From CAZVWJ01 sp964631325 (lineage in GTDB: Bacteria > T1Sed10-126), in assembly GCA_964631325.1 (NCBI GenBank), contig CAZVWJ010000014.1, positions 1-58,156 on the forward strand: a stretch of DNA of 58,156 nucleotides. Direction: 5' to 3'. Every line of letters begins with the position of its first letter. Position 1 is the first letter of the stretch. The translations under genes were made by a program, and so were the position numbers. The notes beneath the pieces were generated by a model that worked only from the letters and a program-made list of their open reading frames with translations, did no database searches and was not told the origin of the DNA. Of this stretch, positions 1-8,717 are shown in pieces.

Positions 1-9
1 TCCTTCGGA

Positions 10-48
10 CGGATAATTCACGACAGTTACGCTGTCGCGAATTATCCG
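10..48. repeat. 17-bp inverted repeat downstream of fliF
   Basis: Arms at 10-26 and 32-48 are complementary except for one A/C mismatch and enclose a 5-base loop (TTACG). The hairpin lies about 50 bases past the fliF stop, where fliG would be expected to follow. Neither strand shows a T-run after the stem, so it is not a classical intrinsic terminator. A dispersed palindrome or a transcript-stabilising stem is possible. The window edge prevents seeing more. Confidence 0.5.
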
Positions 49-97
49 GGTTAGAAAAATATTTTATCAAAAGTGTAGCAAAATCTACCGGATATAA

Positions 98-1702
98 TCA
101 AATTTCATCAACAAACCAACTGCGCAGAACCTGGGCGGCGGTATCCGGATTTTCATCTACAGTTTGCCGGACCTGATCGGTCATCCGCTCTTCTTCCTGT
201 TCCTCGACTGAAACTTCGGCCATTAAATCTCTGGTTGGCAGTTCAGGTTCCTCTTCCTCTACCGACGGAGCAACTTCTTCTTCAGCCTTCTTTTTTCTGT
301 AACGCTGCCAGAGCAGCAGAGCCCCGGAGATGAAAAAGGTAATTCCCAGCGCTATCACCGCAAAATATATTACTTTTCGTCGCCAGGCCTCCTGACGCTT
401 TTGCTTGAGTCGATCTTCCATTTCATCACCGCGGTCAAATTTTAAATAAGAAACCTGGATCTGGTCCCCCCTGTCTTTATCAAAACCAATCGCCGCCCGG
501 GCCAATTTCTTAATTTTATCCAGTTTTAGCTGGGAAGGTTTCTCATAATTGTAAACAATTTCCCCCTTCTCATTTATTTCCGATTCATATCTTCCATCCA
601 CACTGACGACCGCAGAGAGTCGATTAACCGCCGGATCCCGAACAATCTTGGTCACATTTTTATCCGCGTAATACTCGACCATTGATTTGTCTTCTTTGTA
701 TTTTGTAAATTTTCCTTCATCTTTCATTTCAGCGCCGGGTATATTGCTGGAGGCCCCGGCTTTACCCCCGGGTTTAATATCTTTTCCCTGCAAATCCCTG
801 GTTTTTTGCTCCTCCCGTTTTTTGAGCTGTTCAAACGCTCCCTCGGGCTGACGGTATTCTTTCATTGTCTTTTCCACCCGGTCAAAGTTCATCCCAACGG
901 TCACCGCAACCGCCAACCGATCGCGGGTCAACACTTTCCCCAGGGAACTCCTGATTTTCTGTTCTAACTTGTCCTCAATTTTCTGCTTGACCTGAAGCTG
1001 TTGAGCTTGCTTTCCCGACATACCCTCTTCCTGGTCAAAATCAGAAAGAATCTGGTCATTTTGATTCATAATAACGATGTTTTCTTTTTTTAAACCAACC
1101 ACACCGTAAGATACCAGATCCATTATCCCCTGGACGGCCGGTTTTTTCAATTTAGCATAATCATCCACCTGCAGTTTTATCGAAGCTTTGATTGGTTCTT
1201 CTTCGGATTTAAATAGCGCTTTTTTCTGAGGCAGAGCAAGATTCACTTTGGCCTCTTTAATCTTGGGATTGGTGCTAATCGCCCGGGCGAGACTGCCCTG
1301 CAGAGCCCTTTTATAGCGAACCTGACGCTCGAAATTAGTTATCCCGATCCCCCCTTTTTCAAATATTTCAAACCCGACAGTGCTCTTGGGAAGGACACCG
1401 GACTGGGCAAGTTTCATCCGCAACTGATCAACTTTGCTAAACGGAACCTTGATTATGGAGCCCTCAAGTTTGTAGTTGACTCCCATGTCATCTAATTCAC
1501 CAGTTATCTTGGAAGCCTCTTTCATATCCAATTCACGATTATAAAGGATGACCCACTGAGGCTGGAAGGAATAATACATGATTGCCCCGATGGTGGAGAG
1601 AGTTACCACTACAATAATTGTAAAAATCATCTGGTTCCGCCGGGAAAGACCGGTCCAGAAGTTGACAGCCCTGTCCCACAGTTGTTGAAGAAAAGTCGGC
1701 AT
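98..1702 (-). CDS. fliF: Flagellar MS-ring protein FliF
   Basis: FliF forms the MS ring in the cytoplasmic membrane, the base on which the rod, the C-ring and the export gate assemble. The 534-residue protein has an N-terminal membrane segment (about residues 22-44), a periplasmic YscJ/FliF-type ring region, a long charged lysine- and glutamate-rich linker, a second membrane segment near residues 445-467, and a C-terminal tail ending AAQVLRSWFVDEI, the type of end that binds FliG. An ATG at 1720 is also in frame, but it has no ribosome site. The ATG at 1702 is preceded at good spacing by a GGGAGTGGGA purine stretch and starts MPTFLQQLW, so I chose it. It is the last gene of a flgB-flgC-fliE-fliF series; fliG probably follows outside the window. 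Confidence 0.96.
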   Translation of the reverse strand: MPTFLQQLWDRAVNFWTGLSRRNQMIFTIIVVVTLSTIGAIMYYSFQPQWVILYNRELDMKEASKITGELDDMGVNYKLEGSIIKVPFSKVDQLRMKLAQSGVLPKSTVGFEIFEKGGIGITNFERQVRYKRALQGSLARAISTNPKIKEAKVNLALPQKKALFKSEEEPIKASIKLQVDDYAKLKKPAVQGIMDLVSYGVVGLKKENIVIMNQNDQILSDFDQEEGMSGKQAQQLQVKQKIEDKLEQKIRSSLGKVLTRDRLAVAVTVGMNFDRVEKTMKEYRQPEGAFEQLKKREEQKTRDLQGKDIKPGGKAGASSNIPGAEMKDEGKFTKYKEDKSMVEYYADKNVTKIVRDPAVNRLSAVVSVDGRYESEINEKGEIVYNYEKPSQLKLDKIKKLARAAIGFDKDRGDQIQVSYLKFDRGDEMEDRLKQKRQEAWRRKVIYFAVIALGITFFISGALLLWQRYRKKKAEEEVAPSVEEEEPELPTRDLMAEVSVEEQEEERMTDQVRQTVDENPDTAAQVLRSWFVDEI

Positions 1703-1805
1703 GGCGATTCCCACTCCCATTCACAATAAATAGCTGAAAACTGCCAATCAACAGTTTTCAGATTAAGCTATTTTCGCTTATTTCCCATTCAAAAAATAGT
1801 TATAT

Positions 1806-2123
1806 TTACCGTATTTTTGACAGAGTTTGATACGATTGTACGAGTTTACTTCGAATCATTGTCGTAAGTTTTAGAGCCATTTTTGCTTTTTGCATGGCAA
1901 TTGAGACGTCATGCACGTCATCAATTTTGCCGGCCGCGAAAAGACGCATTTTTTCGTGCGCATTCTTCTGGGCCGCTTCCACTTCGTTTAGTTTGTTCTG
2001 AAGCAGTTTACCAAAAGTATCAGTGAGATCTTTGGTAGGGGAGGAAAAAGAAGAATCAGTTTTAGAAGAGTCCAACAACTGCTGCTGCGGAGTGAGTGAC
2101 AGACCATTAATAGAGGAACTCAA
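1806..2123 (-). CDS. fliE: Flagellar hook-basal body complex protein FliE
   Basis: FliE is the small adaptor joining the MS ring to the rod and is among the first exported rod proteins. The C-terminal half has the family pattern: DLTDTFGKLLQNKLNEVEAA, then DVHDVSIAMQKAKMALKLTT, and a helical end with IRSKLVQSYQTLSKI. The N-terminus is short and serine- and glutamine-rich. I prefer the TTG at 2123 (105 residues, normal for FliE) because a GGAGGG site lies eight bases upstream. An in-frame ATG at 2144 would add seven residues but lacks a ribosome site. It lies between flgC and fliF in the standard order. Confidence 0.93.
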   Translation of the reverse strand: MSSSINGLSLTPQQQLLDSSKTDSSFSSPTKDLTDTFGKLLQNKLNEVEAAQKNAHEKMRLFAAGKIDDVHDVSIAMQKAKMALKLTTMIRSKLVQSYQTLSKIR

Positions 2124-2264
2124 CCTTGTTCCCTCCCATTCCATTCACGTGAAATTCCAATCAGGTGTCTATGAATATACCATAAACTTTGGGGATGTCC
2201 AAACATTTATTTTCTCAACCCCTTAAATTCACCTGAAGTCCCGGGAGGGAATATAGGTTGAAGT

Positions 2265-2717
2265 TTACCGCGCTATATTCAGCCCCTGTTTAAACATTTT
2301 CTTAGAAGTGCTGATTGCCGTGGTATTTGCCTGGTAAGCCCGGGAGGCAGTAATCATGTCCACCATTTCTTTTACCGGTTCCACGTTCGGCTTCAACACA
2401 TAACCTTCCTCGTTTGCATCCGGGTGCTGGGGCGAATAAGTCCGCTTGGGCTCTCCTTCAGCTTCAACAATTCCCCTTACCCGGACTCCATTCCCGGCTT
2501 CCTTATTAGCACTTTCACCCGGAACAAGCGAAGAAATGGAGGGAAAAGTGGAGTCGCCGTTACGGGGCTCCAGAGAAACAACTTTCCGCATATAAGGTCC
2601 ACCGTCTTCGGTCCGGGTCGTATTTACATTAGCAAGGTTATCGGAAATCACATCCATTCGAAGTCGTTCCGCCGTCAACCCTGAGGCGGAAGTATTGATT
2701 GCACTAAACAAGCCCAC
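2265..2717 (-). CDS. flgC: Flagellar basal-body rod protein FlgC
   Basis: FlgC is a proximal rod subunit secreted through the flagellar type III apparatus. The 150-residue protein has the N-terminal rod motif (SAINTSASGLTAERLRMDV, then SDNLANVNTTRT) and the C-terminal motif around VEPVKEMVDMITASRAYQAN, which together form the coiled core shared by rod and hook proteins. The start is GTG, preceded by AGGAGG ten bases upstream. The Shine-Dalgarno site sits in the 14-base gap after flgB, so the two genes are almost certainly cotranscribed. Confidence 0.96.
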   Translation of the reverse strand: MGLFSAINTSASGLTAERLRMDVISDNLANVNTTRTEDGGPYMRKVVSLEPRNGDSTFPSISSLVPGESANKEAGNGVRVRGIVEAEGEPKRTYSPQHPDANEEGYVLKPNVEPVKEMVDMITASRAYQANTTAISTSKKMFKQGLNIAR

Positions 2718-2731
2718 AAAAAATCAACCTC

Positions 2732-3133
2732 CTACCGATTTAACGATTGAATAGTGGATTGCAACATACTGAACTGTTGTCTCATTAACCGGGCCAGTCC
2801 CGTGTAATACATTGAATTTTTTGCCATTTTGGCTGATTCCCGGTCAGGATCTACGTTATTTTTATCATTTCTCATGGAAGTATTGTCAACTTCAAAAACA
2901 CTGGGACGAATCCGGTCAGAGTCTAGTTCCTTTTTGAAACCAAACTCCTGCTCGTCCATTTCGTCACCAAGATATTTTTGGGCAAGCTGTTTCTCAAAAG
3001 AGACGTCTCTGCGTTTATAGCCGGGAGTGTTTATATTGGCGAGGTTATTGGAAATGACTTCATGCCTCTTACCGGCCCCGTTAAGGCCGTCCTGAAACAT
3101 GTTAATTGTCCTGAACTCAAGGGAGGTCTTCAT
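2732..3133 (-). CDS. flgB: Flagellar basal-body rod protein FlgB
   Basis: FlgB is a proximal rod subunit that pairs with FlgC and FliE. The 133 residues carry the rod signature SNNLANINTPGYKRRDVSFE near residues 28-47 and a C-terminal helix (YYTGLARLMRQQFSMLQSTI). A GGAAGGTG site precedes the ATG. It is the first gene of the flagellar cluster, separated from xerC by about 490 bases of repeat-rich DNA, so a promoter is expected just upstream. I could not identify convincing sigma-28 or sigma-70 boxes there. Confidence 0.95.
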   Translation of the reverse strand: MKTSLEFRTINMFQDGLNGAGKRHEVISNNLANINTPGYKRRDVSFEKQLAQKYLGDEMDEQEFGFKKELDSDRIRPSVFEVDNTSMRNDKNNVDPDRESAKMAKNSMYYTGLARLMRQQFSMLQSTIQSLNR

Positions 3134-3240
3134 AATTAGTCACCTTCCATTCCATTCTTGTTTTGACAGCACCCATTTTATAGTTTCGTCAGCTCAAAAG
3201 GAAAGTTTAATGTTTTTTTAAGGTAGGATGGCGGAACGTC

Positions 3241-3620
3241 AAATTCAAGGTCAAAACCCTGGTCCACGAATCTGCACTAATCTGCACAAATCTAAGTGCT
3301 ATTAAATTCAAGGTCAAAACCGTATTAGCTCGCGGATTAACGCAGATGGGCGCAAATTAATTATTTTACAGGTTGTGGGTTTTTCGCCTCTTCGCATCTT
3401 CGCCCAGTCGCCTCTTCGGTGGTTTCACGGTTTTCCCTCTGATCCGCTTTTTCTACGTTCATCTGCGAGCTATAAGGGGTTAGAAAATAAATGCATTTCT
3501 TTGCGCCTTTGCGCCTTTGCGTTACCTTTGGTGTTACTGGTTGCGGGTTACGGGTTACGAGTTTTCACGTTCCCGCCACTTCGCCTTTTCGCACCTTCGC
3601 CTCTTCGAGGGTTTACCGGG
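3241..3620. repeat. Patchwork of short-period repeats between xerC and flgB
   Basis: This gap of about 490 bases (3134-3620) has no convincing gene. It contains an 18-base direct repeat (AAATTCAAGGTCAAAACC at 3241-3258 and 3304-3321). It also holds several blocks of period 7-11: AATCTGCAC units at 3269-3297, CTTCGCC-like units at 3385-3419 and 3579-3610, TTTGCGCC units at 3500-3522, and GGGTTAC units near 3540-3560. Peptides readable here are translations of these repeats. Such degenerate blocks recur in intergenic DNA of many environmental bacteria; their origin is not settled. Confidence 0.7.
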
Positions 3621-4532
3621 TTAATCTGCAAAGGCGCGGGGGTGGGCCTTGTCGTAGATTTGCTTAAGTTTATCAGTGGAAACGTGGGTATAGACCTGGG
3701 TGGTGGAAATAGTGGTGTGGCCCAGCAATTCCTGGACAGCCCGCAGGCTGGCGCCGCGATTTAACATATGAGTGGCACAGCTATGGCGAAAAACGTGGGG
3801 GGAAATGGTCTTGGGAATCTCGCAGTGTGCCTCATATTTGTCAATTAAATAGCGAATTCCCCGGGCAGTTAAACGATTTTCTCGATTGTTTTGAAACAAC
3901 GGATCTTCAGGTTCCGAACTCACCGTCTTTTTATACTCTTCCAGGGCCTGCCGGGCCGGGGGACCAACGGGAACAACCCTTATTCTGTTCCCTTTTCCAA
4001 CTACTTTCAGTTGATTATTTTCGGGCTCATAATCCGCCCAATCCAGATTACTGATCTCCGAGACCCGGGCCCCGGTGGAGTAGAGCACCTCAAACAGAGC
4101 TTTATCCCGCAAGCCACTATCAGAAGATAAGTCAGGCAGTTCCAGAAACTGCCGAATTTCATTCTCACTCCAGACAGTCGGTAAATTGCGGCGAGAATCG
4201 CGGAAAGAAATATCGCCCGCTGGATTTTTAGAACGTATATCCCGTTTAACCAGAAACTTATAAAATGCTTTCAGACTCGAGACACGCCGTTCAATAGTGC
4301 TGTCAGCAAGCTCCTGTTCTCGCAACCAGATTAAGTAACGGTGTAAAATTTCCCGATCTAATTCATCAATTTTATTTTCAGGGTCAAGAGTTTTGACAAA
4401 CTCTTCCAGAAACTGGAGGTCTTTCTCATAAGCGCGTATAGTTGAATCAGAAAAATCTCGTTCATAACGACAATACTGCAAGAATTTTTTTCGCGGATTT
4501 TCAGAACCGGAAGTTGATTTATTCGACGTCAT
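3621..4532 (-). CDS. xerC: Tyrosine recombinase XerC/XerD
   Basis: This site-specific recombinase resolves chromosome dimers at dif near division. The 303-residue protein has an N-terminal SAM-like core-binding domain (about residues 10-95) and a C-terminal catalytic domain with the family residues: Arg in STGARVSEIS, the HVFRH box, the LGHTTISTTQVYTHV segment with the nucleophilic tyrosine, and the terminal KLKQIYDKAHPRA typical of housekeeping Xer proteins. Its ATG overlaps the dprA end by 14 bases. The dprA-xerC-flg order matches conserved chromosomal synteny, so this is not a phage or island integrase. Whether it is XerC or XerD cannot be decided from one copy; the context favours XerC. 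Confidence 0.93.
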   Translation of the reverse strand: MTSNKSTSGSENPRKKFLQYCRYERDFSDSTIRAYEKDLQFLEEFVKTLDPENKIDELDREILHRYLIWLREQELADSTIERRVSSLKAFYKFLVKRDIRSKNPAGDISFRDSRRNLPTVWSENEIRQFLELPDLSSDSGLRDKALFEVLYSTGARVSEISNLDWADYEPENNQLKVVGKGNRIRVVPVGPPARQALEEYKKTVSSEPEDPLFQNNRENRLTARGIRYLIDKYEAHCEIPKTISPHVFRHSCATHMLNRGASLRAVQELLGHTTISTTQVYTHVSTDKLKQIYDKAHPRAFAD

Positions 4533-5703
4533 CTCGATTTGACCCTTCGGGTTCTGCTACTTCAACCTCAAGGTGACGAGTATCATTACTCTCTTGATAT
4601 CGCTGACCGGGAAGTGAAATAACCAGGTTTTCTTTTTCTAATTCAAGCAAAAAACGAGAACACTCGCCAAGGCTAAAACCGGTTTTTTGAACGAGTTCAT
4701 CCAGGTGAACCGGCCGGGCAGAAAGTTCTGACAGGACCTGAGCCGCTCCCGGAGAGATTTCTACTCGTTTCTCGGGATGGGAAAAATAACCACCAAGTTG
4801 AAGATAATCTATAATGTCTTCAACTTCTTCGACCAGCCCGGCACCACGCTTAATCAACATATGGCAACCCTTATGTTTTGGATTAGTAAGAGCGCCGGGA
4901 ACGGCATACACTTCCCTGCCCTGGTCAAGCGCAAAATCAGCCGTTATTAAGGCACCACTTCGCTCACCTGCCTGAACAACTATTATAGCCCTGGCAAGGC
5001 CGCTAATTATTCGATTGCGAGCAGGAAAATGATTGGGATTTGGATCAGAGCCAGGAGGGTATTCTGAAACAAGAAGCTGTTTCCGGACCAGTTGGCGATA
5101 TAACTCCTTGTTACGCCGGGGATAGATACGATCCACTCCGGTCCCGAGCACAGCAGTTGTTTTACCAGTCTCAAGAGCACCGTCGTGAGCTGAGGCATCA
5201 ATACCTGCGGCCATACCACTAACTACGTTTAATCCAATATCTGCCAGCCCCCGGGCCAATTCAGAAGCGATATTTTTACCGGTTTTAGTACAACTGCGGG
5301 TGCCTACAATACCCACGCAATCACGTTTAAATGCCTCAAGATTACCCCGGTAGAAAAGCACCGGCGGCGGATCATAAATTTCTTCCAGTAGAGAGGGAAA
5401 AATACTGTCGGCCGGACTAATTACGCCCAATTGTTTTTGTTTAATTTTTTCTCGGGCCGCTTCCAGGTTCCAATTTTTAAGATTCTCAAATAATTGCTCC
5501 CGAGTTTTTTGGCCGAAACCCTCAAGCTGGAGTGAAAAAATCTCGGCGGGATTTTCAAACAGGGAAAGAGCGGATTCAACTCGTGGTAACAAGCGCTTGA
5601 GGAGCCGGGGCCCCATGCCGTGTGACTGAGCAATGAGGGCCCGAGCAACTGATTCAGGTTTCTGTAAGAGCTTGTTTTTCTGGTTACTCACCGGAAACGC
5701 CAA
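4519..5703 (-). CDS. dprA: DNA processing protein DprA
   Basis: DprA loads RecA on incoming single-stranded DNA during natural transformation. The 394-residue protein has an N-terminal SAM/HhH-like segment (SHGMGPRLLKRLLPRVESAL), a Rossmann-like domain with the signatures VGTRSCTKTGKNIASELARG, VVSGMAAGIDASAHDGAL, GTGVDRIYPRRN and RNRIISGLARAI, and a C-terminal winged helix (residues about 310-365). It overlaps the upstream lipoprotein gene by 20 bases. The start shown is a TTG without a strong ribosome site; an in-frame GTG at 5691 (MSNQKNKL) is an alternative. With the competence cluster at 33-53 kb it completes a plausible transformation set. Confidence 0.95.
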   Translation of the reverse strand: MAFPVSNQKNKLLQKPESVARALIAQSHGMGPRLLKRLLPRVESALSLFENPAEIFSLQLEGFGQKTREQLFENLKNWNLEAAREKIKQKQLGVISPADSIFPSLLEEIYDPPPVLFYRGNLEAFKRDCVGIVGTRSCTKTGKNIASELARGLADIGLNVVSGMAAGIDASAHDGALETGKTTAVLGTGVDRIYPRRNKELYRQLVRKQLLVSEYPPGSDPNPNHFPARNRIISGLARAIIVVQAGERSGALITADFALDQGREVYAVPGALTNPKHKGCHMLIKRGAGLVEEVEDIIDYLQLGGYFSHPEKRVEISPGAAQVLSELSARPVHLDELVQKTGFSLGECSRFLLELEKENLVISLPGQRYQESNDTRHLEVEVAEPEGSNRDDVE

Positions 5704-6514
5704 GTGACCGCAGGGCCTCCCGAACGCTGCGATTACCCGGTTTTATTTCAGCCGCTTTTTTGTAAGTATTTGCCGCCAACTGTCGTGCACCAAGCTGTTT
5801 CTGACAGCGTGCAAGATGTTTGAGGGCGAGAAATTTTGAATCAAGAGGTAACCGTTTCATTTTGGTGATTGTTTCATAGACTTGTTTTGCAGCGCGAGTA
5901 TTTCCACGTTCAAACTCAAGTTTCCCCAGGGCAAAACGTGCTTTTCTAACCATTGGTCTGTTATTGGAGGTTACTTCAGTTTCATAAGCTATATCCCGCA
6001 GTAATTTTCTCCCCAGCTCCCACTTTTTCTGACGGAAAGCACGCAACAAAGCAAGGCTGTATTTTGCTTCTAACATCTCCGGGTCAAGATCTATGGCCAC
6101 ATTAAGAGCTTCCACCGCCGGTTTCATTTTTGATTCATCCACCCGGGACCACTGACTGTATACTCTTCCTTTCAGCAGATACCAACGGGCTTCAGTGGGC
6201 TGAAGCCTGGTTAACTTATTTATTTCACGGATTGCCTTTGGCCACATTTCCTGGTTTCGATAATGCTTGACCAGTCGTCGAATAATGTAAATATTCCATT
6301 CTTCAGCGCTGATCTTAATTTCAACGAGTTTTTGAAGTAATTTTCGGGAGGTCTGTAGATTCTCTATAGCCTCGGTATCGGAAAGTTTTCCTGTGCTGGC
6401 AAGATCTTTAGCGGTCTGAAGCGCTTTTTCCCGCGAAGTCTGAGAACAAGCAGTAATCAGCATAAAAAGGGGAACAATTATTAAAAAAAGCGAGAAGAAA
6501 CGACGCTTTCCCAT
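5684..6514 (-). CDS. TPR-repeat lipoprotein
   Basis: This is a 276-residue predicted lipoprotein. A basic N-terminus and hydrophobic stretch end in the lipobox LITAC at about residues 19-23. The rest is helical with tetratricopeptide-like repeats, for example MWPKAIREINKLTRLQPTEA, then PAVEALNVAIDLDPEMLEAK and ANTYKKAAEIKPGNRSVREA. It is likely a periplasm-facing scaffold, but its partner is unknown. It lies between hflC and dprA and its end overlaps the dprA start. Nothing in the sequence indicates enzymatic activity. Confidence 0.8.
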   Translation of the reverse strand: MGKRRFFSLFLIIVPLFMLITACSQTSREKALQTAKDLASTGKLSDTEAIENLQTSRKLLQKLVEIKISAEEWNIYIIRRLVKHYRNQEMWPKAIREINKLTRLQPTEARWYLLKGRVYSQWSRVDESKMKPAVEALNVAIDLDPEMLEAKYSLALLRAFRQKKWELGRKLLRDIAYETEVTSNNRPMVRKARFALGKLEFERGNTRAAKQVYETITKMKRLPLDSKFLALKHLARCQKQLGARQLAANTYKKAAEIKPGNRSVREALRSLGVSGE

Positions 6515-6553
6515 TCACGTCACCAACCGGAAGGTTTATTTGGAATCAGAAAA

Positions 6554-7660
6554 CTATCGCGCTCGGGAACCGGTTACAAACTCCAGCAATCTATTTTGAT
6601 CGGAAAGCAAGAAAACGGCATTCGAATCAAAACTATTCTCATAAGTTTCCAGAGAGCGCTGAAAACGGAAGAATTCAGGGTCACGTTGATAAGCACCGGC
6701 CCAGATTTCAATTGCCTTCCCTTCAGCCTCGCCAAGAATCTCTTTTACCCGTCTCTCAGCTCCGGAAAGAAGCTCGTTTTTTCGTTTGCTTACCCGACCC
6801 AGGATTTCCCGTCTTTTCTTCTCCCCCTGGGCCTTGTAACGGGCGGCAATTCTATTACGCTCGGCTTTCATCCGCTCGTAAACATTTTTTCGAACGGACT
6901 GGGGATAATTCAACCGAGTTAGCAAAATATCAACCAGTTGAACACCGAACTGTTCCTGCAGTTCCCGGGCTGTAGATCTTTCAACGTTCTCCATCATTTT
7001 ACTGCGGCCGTACCTGATTTCGGCCGATTTTACATCGCCCTCTTCCTTCACCGTCTTCAACTGTTTTTTTACCCGGCTCTCCAGAGTTAAGTTATCGTTC
7101 CTTACCGTTTCAATTAAACGGGTCTCTGAAATCTCATCCTCAATATTGGAATTAATCATTGAACCCAACCGGGTCAGGGCCTGCCGTCGCCCACCAAGGG
7201 ACCGGTAAAACTTGATCGGATCAAGAATACGCCAACGGGCACTGGTATTTATTAACAAGGTGCGTAGATCTTCAGTAGATATTTCCTTTGATACCCCTTC
7301 CCAGAAAAGAACTCGCGAATCAAAGAAATGAACCCTTTCAAAGAATGGAAGTTTAAAATAATAGCCGGCCCCCTTATAAATCATTCCCGGTGCGTAATTA
7401 TCCTTGATGTCCTCAAAGCTAACCTCAATCACCGGGCTGATCCCGGTATCAGAAGTTGCATCTGCAGATTTCTCGGCTTGGCCCCCGGTAACATAGTCTT
7501 TCTCAAAACCGGTTAAAACTGCATATCTTATCTCGCCAAAGCGAGTCACCACTGCGTTTTTATACTCGGGAACAAAATAAACGGTCCCGGACACATAAGC
7601 GAACACTAAGATTACCAGGGCAAGCGCTAAAAAACCAATTAATATTTTAAAAAATCTCAT
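6554..7660 (-). CDS. hflC: Membrane protease modulator HflC (SPFH/stomatin family)
   Basis: HflC forms a large membrane-anchored cage with HflK around the FtsH protease and modulates it. The 368-residue protein has one N-terminal membrane segment (residues about 5-27), then the SPFH/band-7 domain starting at EYKNAVVTRFGEIRYAV. The coiled segment around AERNRIAARYKAQGEKKRREILG is typical of HflC. The protein is somewhat longer than usual because of extra residues at about 50-100, inside the start of the SPFH domain. Its ATG shares one base with the hflK stop (TAATG), implying translational coupling. Confidence 0.92.
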   Translation of the reverse strand: MRFFKILIGFLALALVILVFAYVSGTVYFVPEYKNAVVTRFGEIRYAVLTGFEKDYVTGGQAEKSADATSDTGISPVIEVSFEDIKDNYAPGMIYKGAGYYFKLPFFERVHFFDSRVLFWEGVSKEISTEDLRTLLINTSARWRILDPIKFYRSLGGRRQALTRLGSMINSNIEDEISETRLIETVRNDNLTLESRVKKQLKTVKEEGDVKSAEIRYGRSKMMENVERSTARELQEQFGVQLVDILLTRLNYPQSVRKNVYERMKAERNRIAARYKAQGEKKRREILGRVSKRKNELLSGAERRVKEILGEAEGKAIEIWAGAYQRDPEFFRFQRSLETYENSFDSNAVFLLSDQNRLLEFVTGSRAR

Positions 7661-8646
7661 TATTTTTGCCCCTTCTTAAGATCTAACAGGGGAAGTAAAC
7701 TCTTGATTTTTTCATCCAGAACATAAACTCGATCCGAACGCTCAAGCACTTTTTCCATTGTTTCCAGGAACATCCGTTGTTCGGTTACTCGCGGTGCTTT
7801 CTGATACTGGGCGAGAACTTTTTTAAACTTCCGGGCGTCCCCTTTGGCCCGGTTAATAATCGCCGCACTGTCTCCCCGGGCTTCGGATATTCTCTGTTGC
7901 ACTCTGCCCTCGGCTTCATTGATAACTTTCTCCTTTTGCCGGTTTGCCTCGTGTCGCATCTGTTCCCGAATTTGCCGGGCACTGTTGACCGCCTTAAAGG
8001 CAGGGGCAACAGGAGTAGGCGGCTCACTCTGCTGGATTTTGACGTCAGTAATTGTAATCCCGGAATTATAGTTGTCCATCAACCTCTGGAGTTCTTTCTT
8101 TGCTTCGTAAGCTATTTTTTTACGTTTAACAGTTATCACCTTGGTGGCATTGTAATCACCGATAATCCGGCGCATAGCGGCAAGACTGGCGTCCCGAATT
8201 ATTTTTTTCTCGTTGCGGATGTTAAAAATGAACTTCCGGGGGTTTGTATGCCGGAAGAGCACATCCCACTCAACCCGGGCCACCCCGAGATCAGCCGTAA
8301 GAATTAACGATTCACTTTTTAAATTAGAAATTTTCCGTCCAGCCGGTTTAGAACGATACCCAAACGATTCGCTAAAAATCTTCTGGGTATTGACAATAAA
8401 AAGATCTTCGAGCGGATAAGGCAACTTCCAGTGCAATCCCGGAGCAACCTGGCGGTTGAACTTCCCAAACCGAAGAATTACCCCCTGTTCATCCCGGTCT
8501 ATCTGGTAAACAATAGAGGGAATCATCATTAAAAAGACAAGCAGAACTATTATGCCAAGAACTATCGGCCATTTCCGGAACCAGGAGCCAATATTTCTCA
8601 ATTGGCCTTCAAAATCAATATCCGGTCCTTCAAAATCTTGAGGCAA
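7660..8646 (-). CDS. hflK: Membrane protease modulator HflK (SPFH/stomatin family)
   Basis: This is the partner of HflC in the FtsH-modulating membrane complex. It has 328 residues: a short cytoplasmic N-terminus, a membrane segment at about residues 27-48, then VYQIDRDEQGVILRFGKFNR and PGLHWKLPYPLEDLF, the band-7 signature of HflK. A coiled-coil follows (REQMRHEANRQKEKVINEAE). The start is a TTG with a GGAG site eight to nine bases upstream; no ATG alternative fits. It directly precedes hflC with a one-base overlap. Confidence 0.93.
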   Translation of the reverse strand: MPQDFEGPDIDFEGQLRNIGSWFRKWPIVLGIIVLLVFLMMIPSIVYQIDRDEQGVILRFGKFNRQVAPGLHWKLPYPLEDLFIVNTQKIFSESFGYRSKPAGRKISNLKSESLILTADLGVARVEWDVLFRHTNPRKFIFNIRNEKKIIRDASLAAMRRIIGDYNATKVITVKRKKIAYEAKKELQRLMDNYNSGITITDVKIQQSEPPTPVAPAFKAVNSARQIREQMRHEANRQKEKVINEAEGRVQQRISEARGDSAAIINRAKGDARKFKKVLAQYQKAPRVTEQRMFLETMEKVLERSDRVYVLDEKIKSLLPLLDLKKGQK

Positions 8647-8717
8647 ATTATTTCACTCCGAAACTAGTGTGAAGGTTGTAAAAGTTTGAAAGTGTAAAAG
8701 TTTAAAAGAACCAGTAG

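Noticed and set aside
10..48. Intrinsic terminator for fliF
   Set aside because: The stem is good, but no T-run follows on either strand, and fliF is usually followed by fliG in the same operon.
3375..3764. Plus-strand 129-codon frame in the xerC-flgB gap
   Set aside because: It is a translation of short-period repeats running into antisense xerC. It has no family motif.
3621..4532. Tyrosine recombinase as a mobile-element integrase
   Set aside because: Length, C-terminus and dprA-xerC-flg synteny all fit a housekeeping Xer protein, and no att-like repeats or island genes lie beside it.
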